Shown here piece by piece: positions 6,356 through 9,273 of a DNA stretch of 9,273 nt. Below the pieces are notes generated by a model. That model had not been told where the DNA came from, searched no databases, and was given only the letters and a program-made list of their open reading frames with translations. This DNA is from a bacterium. Lineage in GTDB: Bacteria > Patescibacteria > Gracilibacteria > 1-14-2-50-48-13. Every line of letters starts with the position of its first letter. The stretch's first letter is position 1. The position numbers were made by a program, and so were the translations under genes. The stretch lies in contig JAUIFW010000038.1 in assembly GCA_030430105.1 (NCBI GenBank), positions 1 to 9,273 of the forward strand, in the 5' to 3' direction.

Positions 6356-8134
6356 TTACATGTATACCGGCCCTTCCACCAAGTCATATAGGGCAGAACG
6401 CACATCCTTTGGATCTGTGAAGGATGGTACTTGCTTCTTTAGAGCAACATACAAACTTCGACACCAGACACCTTGATGAAGCTCATACAGACTTCGTAAG
6501 TCAGTGTATGACCACCCCTTTCGTCTGGAGAGGGCTAAAAGAAGCTTTCGGTTTCTCGCTTCATAAGACGAGTAACCTTTGCCACCAAACACCTTCCAAA
6601 ACCTAGGGTCGGGTGAGGTAGTCGACCAAGAATTACTCTTCGCACCTACCGCAAGGATTTCATTACGATCTCCTAGCTGTGCATCATACAATGAGAGCAA
6701 CAAGTGATCATACCAATAGCGAGTCCTGGTCATAAGGATATCGACACTCGCAATCTTGGCTAGCAAATGCAGAAGTTCCTTTGGATGAGAGAGCAGAACT
6801 TTCCTCGCTTCCTTGTATTTACGCAACTTGTACATATATAGCACCAATGCGTGCGTGTTGGGAAACTTGGTAATATCACCAGCAATACTCAAGTCTCGAG
6901 TGTATCGATCTTGTTGTCTGGCTACCAACTCCTTGTACCCATGGTGTATATCAAGCACTTGCCCAAAGGAAAGAGACTTCGATCCAAAGGTACGCCAGAG
7001 AAATCTCACATCAGATTCAGCCTGCAATACCTGAGAAACAATATAGTCATAAAAGGGAATCCCGATCTGATCTGTATTGAGTTCAATGTATCTACGAGCA
7101 ATATACAATGCCGCTTCTCGGTGCATCTGCACATCATGAGTTAGGTAATACGGCCAATCCTTCTTGTAGGATATCGGCTCTCTCAAAATCAATGAGACCC
7201 AGAGACGATGGCGAAAAAGCGTGTGTTTTCCTCCCTTCCTTCGCTCCTTATGCATAAACTTCCGAAGTGCATCCCGAGTAGGCTCTGAGCTAATCACAGT
7301 ACCAGAGTACGCAAGCTTGGGAAGTAGCTCATCAAGCCAACTATCATAGGGACTCGTAAGCACTGATATAAGGTATGCATCCTTTGCATTCTGATTGCGC
7401 TGATGAAGTGGCCATATCAATGCAGGCGATTCACGTTGCTCCTCTGGAATATGTTCCCACAGACGTAGTCTCACCAAGTCATCAAGCAACACTACATGAA
7501 TTCTAGAACCCTTATAACGCATCTGATACCAGTCATCCATAGTCTGAGATGGGTACTTGGTCATAAGTTCTCGTCCTAATGCAAAATACCAAGTGGGCGA
7601 AACATGCCTTCCTGGAGAATCCAAAATTGAAGAGAGGAACCGATCCGATCCTTCATGGCGAACATCACTAGCCAGAAATGCAAAACGCAGTAGAGGTCTC
7701 AGCAATGAAGCCTCTTCCGCCTTCTTCTCATCATCTGAAAAAAGTATGAATGATCCGTACAAATCAGATAAGAGCAAATGAAATCGCTGCTGCAATTCTT
7801 TGGTAGTTGCACCACGTAGCGTGAGTAAAAAATACTCAACCATTTCCGTATGGTCGAACATTGCAGAAATGAGGCCAATAGAACCCTTCGCTATGGCATC
7901 CAAATACAGCTCCGAAGAGCCAACATGCAACATTGCTCGAACAACTCTACGATACACCGATGGGGTAAATCCCTCGAAACAATCGTGATGGGTAATAGCG
8001 TAGCGCAATTGCGCCTCAGCTGCAGAGCGAGTATATGCATACGCAGCCACGGTAGAGTCAAAAGCATCGCCAAAGTACTCAATGAAAGTTAAAAAACCTC
8101 TCATTTTAGGTGACAAAACATCCTGGGCAGTCAT
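6356..8134 (-). CDS. Uncharacterised 592-residue helical protein
   Basis: I do not recognise this protein. It has 592 residues, no signal peptide and no convincing membrane segment, so it is probably cytoplasmic. It appears almost wholly alpha-helical, with repeated helix pairs reminiscent of HEAT/ARM- or TPR-type solenoids. It is rich in Trp, Tyr, Arg and Lys, with about 13 Trp, for example in DDWYQMRYKG, DWPYYLTHD, TRYWYDHLLL and RKGWSYTDLRSLYE. The phrases at 200-220 and 538-552 faintly recall the 'KYR.R.GW..rDllrL' segment of TROVE/Ro RNA-binding proteins, but this is too weak for a call. ATG 8134 follows an excellent Shine-Dalgarno and a TATAAT box. It is divergent from recA with about 205 bases between, and it shares the terminator at 6320-6350. 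It could be a lineage-specific gene. Confidence 0.8.
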   Translation of the reverse strand: MTAQDVLSPKMRGFLTFIEYFGDAFDSTVAAYAYTRSAAEAQLRYAITHHDCFEGFTPSVYRRVVRAMLHVGSSELYLDAIAKGSIGLISAMFDHTEMVEYFLLTLRGATTKELQQRFHLLLSDLYGSFILFSDDEKKAEEASLLRPLLRFAFLASDVRHEGSDRFLSSILDSPGRHVSPTWYFALGRELMTKYPSQTMDDWYQMRYKGSRIHVVLLDDLVRLRLWEHIPEEQRESPALIWPLHQRNQNAKDAYLISVLTSPYDSWLDELLPKLAYSGTVISSEPTRDALRKFMHKERRKGGKHTLFRHRLWVSLILREPISYKKDWPYYLTHDVQMHREAALYIARRYIELNTDQIGIPFYDYIVSQVLQAESDVRFLWRTFGSKSLSFGQVLDIHHGYKELVARQQDRYTRDLSIAGDITKFPNTHALVLYMYKLRKYKEARKVLLSHPKELLHLLAKIASVDILMTRTRYWYDHLLLSLYDAQLGDRNEILAVGAKSNSWSTTSPDPRFWKVFGGKGYSSYEARNRKLLLALSRRKGWSYTDLRSLYELHQGVWCRSLYVALKKQVPSFTDPKDVRSALYDLVEGPVYM

Positions 8135-8140
8135 CGCTGC

Positions 8141-8148
8141 ACCTCCTT
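8141..8148 (-). promoter_or_regulatory. Strong Shine-Dalgarno of the 592-residue gene
   Basis: On the minus strand AAGGAGGT lies six bases before ATG 8134. It is the best match to the anti-SD sequence in the window; recA, recO, galU and the sortase have none obvious. It fixes the start codon. Confidence 0.75.
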
Positions 8149-8173
8149 TATATTATTTTACTCAAATTACTTC

Positions 8174-8203
8174 ATTATAAAATTATGTCAATATAGAGAA
8201 CAA
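8174..8203 (-). promoter_or_regulatory. Predicted promoter of the 592-residue gene
   Basis: A perfect -10 TATAAT (minus strand, 8174-8179) lies in an AT-rich stretch. A partial -35 TTGTTC (8198-8203) stands 18 bases upstream. The start site would be near 8167, about 33 bases before ATG 8134. The -35 overlaps an inverted repeat at 8198-8210. The -35 match is poor, so activity may depend on the -10 and AT-rich flanks. Confidence 0.4.
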
Positions 8204-8210
8204 AGTGTTC
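8198..8210. promoter_or_regulatory. GAACA-N3-TGTTC inverted repeat, possible SOS-type operator
   Basis: GAACA (8198-8202), three bases, then TGTTC (8206-8210) form a perfect 5-bp dyad between the 592-residue gene and recA. The halves resemble the GAAC/GTTC of Gram-positive LexA boxes, but the distance between GAAC and GTTC is five bases, not the usual four. It overlaps the predicted -35 of the minus-strand gene and is 130 bases before the recA start. No lexA gene is in view. Confidence 0.3.
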
Positions 8211-8339
8211 ACTTGAGAGTAAACAAGCTGCGCTCCATGCTGTACTCATCTTATGACAACACATTCAAAGAAGTCCGCTAGCATTTCAGAAAGATTGTCA
8301 CTAGAGTATCAATTGAACAACATGTAACCCGACGAGCCC

Positions 8340-9273
8340 ATGACCACACCCAAGAACGACAAGAAACAGGCTGTAGAGAGCGCCCTCTCCATGATTGAAA
8401 AGCAGTTTGGAAAGGGAAGCATTATGCGCCTAGGAGACAGTGCTCATATGAATGTAGAGACACTCTCCACTTCATCTATCTCCCTCGATATGGCCCTCGG
8501 TGGCGGTATCCCAAAGGGACGTATTATCGAAATCTACGGACCAGAGTCCTCAGGTAAGACGACACTTTGTCTCAACCTCATTGCACAGTGCCAGCGAGAG
8601 GGAGGGCAAGCAGCCTTCATCGACGCGGAGCACGCCTTTGACCCACTCCATGCAGGAAATATTGGTGTCGATACCAACGAGCTCCTCATCTCCCAGCCAG
8701 ACAGTGGAGAGCAGGCACTAGAGATCACAGAGACCTTAGTACGCAGTGGGGCAGTAGACCTCCTCGTAGTAGACTCCGTAGCAGCCCTTACACCACGAGC
8801 AGAGCTAGAAGGAGATATGGGAGACAGTCATATGGGTCTACAAGCTCGTCTCATGAGCCAAGCACTGCGTAAGCTCACAGGCATCGTCAACAAGACACAT
8901 ACTACCGTCATCTTCATCAACCAGATCCGTATGAAGATCGGTGTGATGTTTGGAAACCCCGAGACCACGACGGGTGGTAACGCGCTCAAGTTCTACTCCT
9001 CTGTACGTATAGAAGTGCGTAAGCGAGCAGCCATAGAAAAGGGGACAGGAGATGCCAAGGAGCCTATTGGACTGCGTGTGAAAGCAAAGATTGTAAAGAA
9101 CAAGGTAGCACCACCATTCAAGACAGCAGAGTTCGACATTATGTTTGGAGACAATGGAGGTATATCGAAAGAAGGAGATCTCCTCGATACCGCCACCACC
9201 ATGGGTATCATCAGCAAAGCAGGAGCCTTCTACTCTTACGGTGAGACCAAGCTAGGACAAGGAAGAGAGAATT
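8340..9273 (+). CDS. recA: Recombinase RecA (3' truncated by window end)
   Basis: RecA forms ATP-dependent filaments on single-stranded DNA, performs strand exchange, and activates LexA self-cleavage where an SOS system exists. About 311 residues are present; the last few dozen lie beyond the window. Visible are the N-terminal [13 protein letters not shown] (20-32), Walker [10 protein letters not shown] (67-75, K73) and the catalytic Glu in DAEHAFD (E97). Walker B is in [10 protein letters not shown] (141-150). Loop L1 follows [14 protein letters not shown], and loop L2 has [20 protein letters not shown] (195-214) followed by [10 protein letters not shown]. All core residues look intact. ATG 8340 has no clear Shine-Dalgarno, but an in-frame TAA at 8325 rules out a longer start and the length matches other RecA N-termini. 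It is divergent from the 592-residue gene. Confidence 0.97.
   Translation, partial: MTTPKNDKKQAVESALSMIEKQFGKGSIMRLGDSAHMNVETLSTSSISLDMALGGGIPKGRIIEIYGPESSGKTTLCLNLIAQCQREGGQAAFIDAEHAFDPLHAGNIGVDTNELLISQPDSGEQALEITETLVRSGAVDLLVVDSVAALTPRAELEGDMGDSHMGLQARLMSQALRKLTGIVNKTHTTVIFINQIRMKIGVMFGNPETTTGGNALKFYSSVRIEVRKRAAIEKGTGDAKEPIGLRVKAKIVKNKVAPPFKTAEFDIMFGDNGGISKEGDLLDTATTMGIISKAGAFYSYGETKLGQGREN

Larger units (their letters stand above)
8135..8339. other. Divergent intergenic region upstream of recA
   Basis: This is the longest gene-free stretch (205 bases). The left third is AT-rich and holds the SD, TATAAT box and inverted repeat listed separately. The right two thirds, next to recA, contain no promoter that I can defend; TTGTCA at 8296-8301 lacks a good -10 at proper spacing. 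No tRNA, small ORF or stable hairpin was seen. Confidence 0.5.

Noticed and set aside
8174..8191. TTGACA and TATAAT on the minus strand as one promoter
   Set aside because: Only six bases separate them, so they cannot be the -35 and -10 of a single promoter; TATAAT was paired with a weaker upstream hexamer instead.
1..9273. Alternative genetic code (TGA as Gly or Trp), CRISPR arrays, insertion sequences and tRNA genes
   Set aside because: TGA ends ftsX and recO at sensible places and never interrupts a gene; no spaced direct repeats, transposase motifs or cloverleaf sequences were seen by eye.

Overview
The window looks like chromosomal DNA of a small-genome bacterium, most plausibly a Patescibacteria/CPR lineage with a Gram-positive-type envelope. 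This assignment is inference. It rests on weak or absent Shine-Dalgarno sites in front of most genes, a sortase, a membrane-anchored PP2C-like protein without catalytic residues, moderate GC content and compact overlapping genes. The standard code fits: TGA is used as a stop in ftsX and recO, and no gene needs it as a sense codon. I see no phage, transposon, CRISPR array, tRNA or rRNA. No gene-free stretch exceeds 300 bases; the longest is about 205 bases before recA.

Layout, left to right. (1) The last 78 codons of CTP synthase (pyrG), plus strand. (2) A membrane-anchored sortase, plus strand, whose 3' end overlaps the convergent recO by 32 bp. (3) A minus-strand cluster read hsp20 -> galU -> ftsX -> recO. 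galU/ftsX and ftsX/recO overlap by a few bases, and hsp20/galU are 40 bp apart with an inverted repeat between them. (4) A divergent promoter region with a 12-bp perfect palindrome at the expected start site of the next gene. (5) A 646-residue plus-strand protein: degenerate PP2C-like cytoplasmic domain, one membrane segment, helical stalk and a probable beta-propeller-like exterior. (6) A strong bidirectional terminator. (7) A 592-residue minus-strand protein of unknown function with the strongest ribosome binding site in the window. (8) A divergent intergenic region with a GAACA-N3-TGTTC inverted repeat. (9) recA, plus strand, cut off by the window end.

Themes: envelope biogenesis (sortase, FtsX, GalU and the membrane pseudophosphatase-like protein), DNA repair (RecO, RecA), and nucleotide and stress functions (PyrG, Hsp20). 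The most likely undescribed items are the 646-residue membrane protein with its palindromic operator candidate, and the 592-residue orphan sharing an upstream region with recA.
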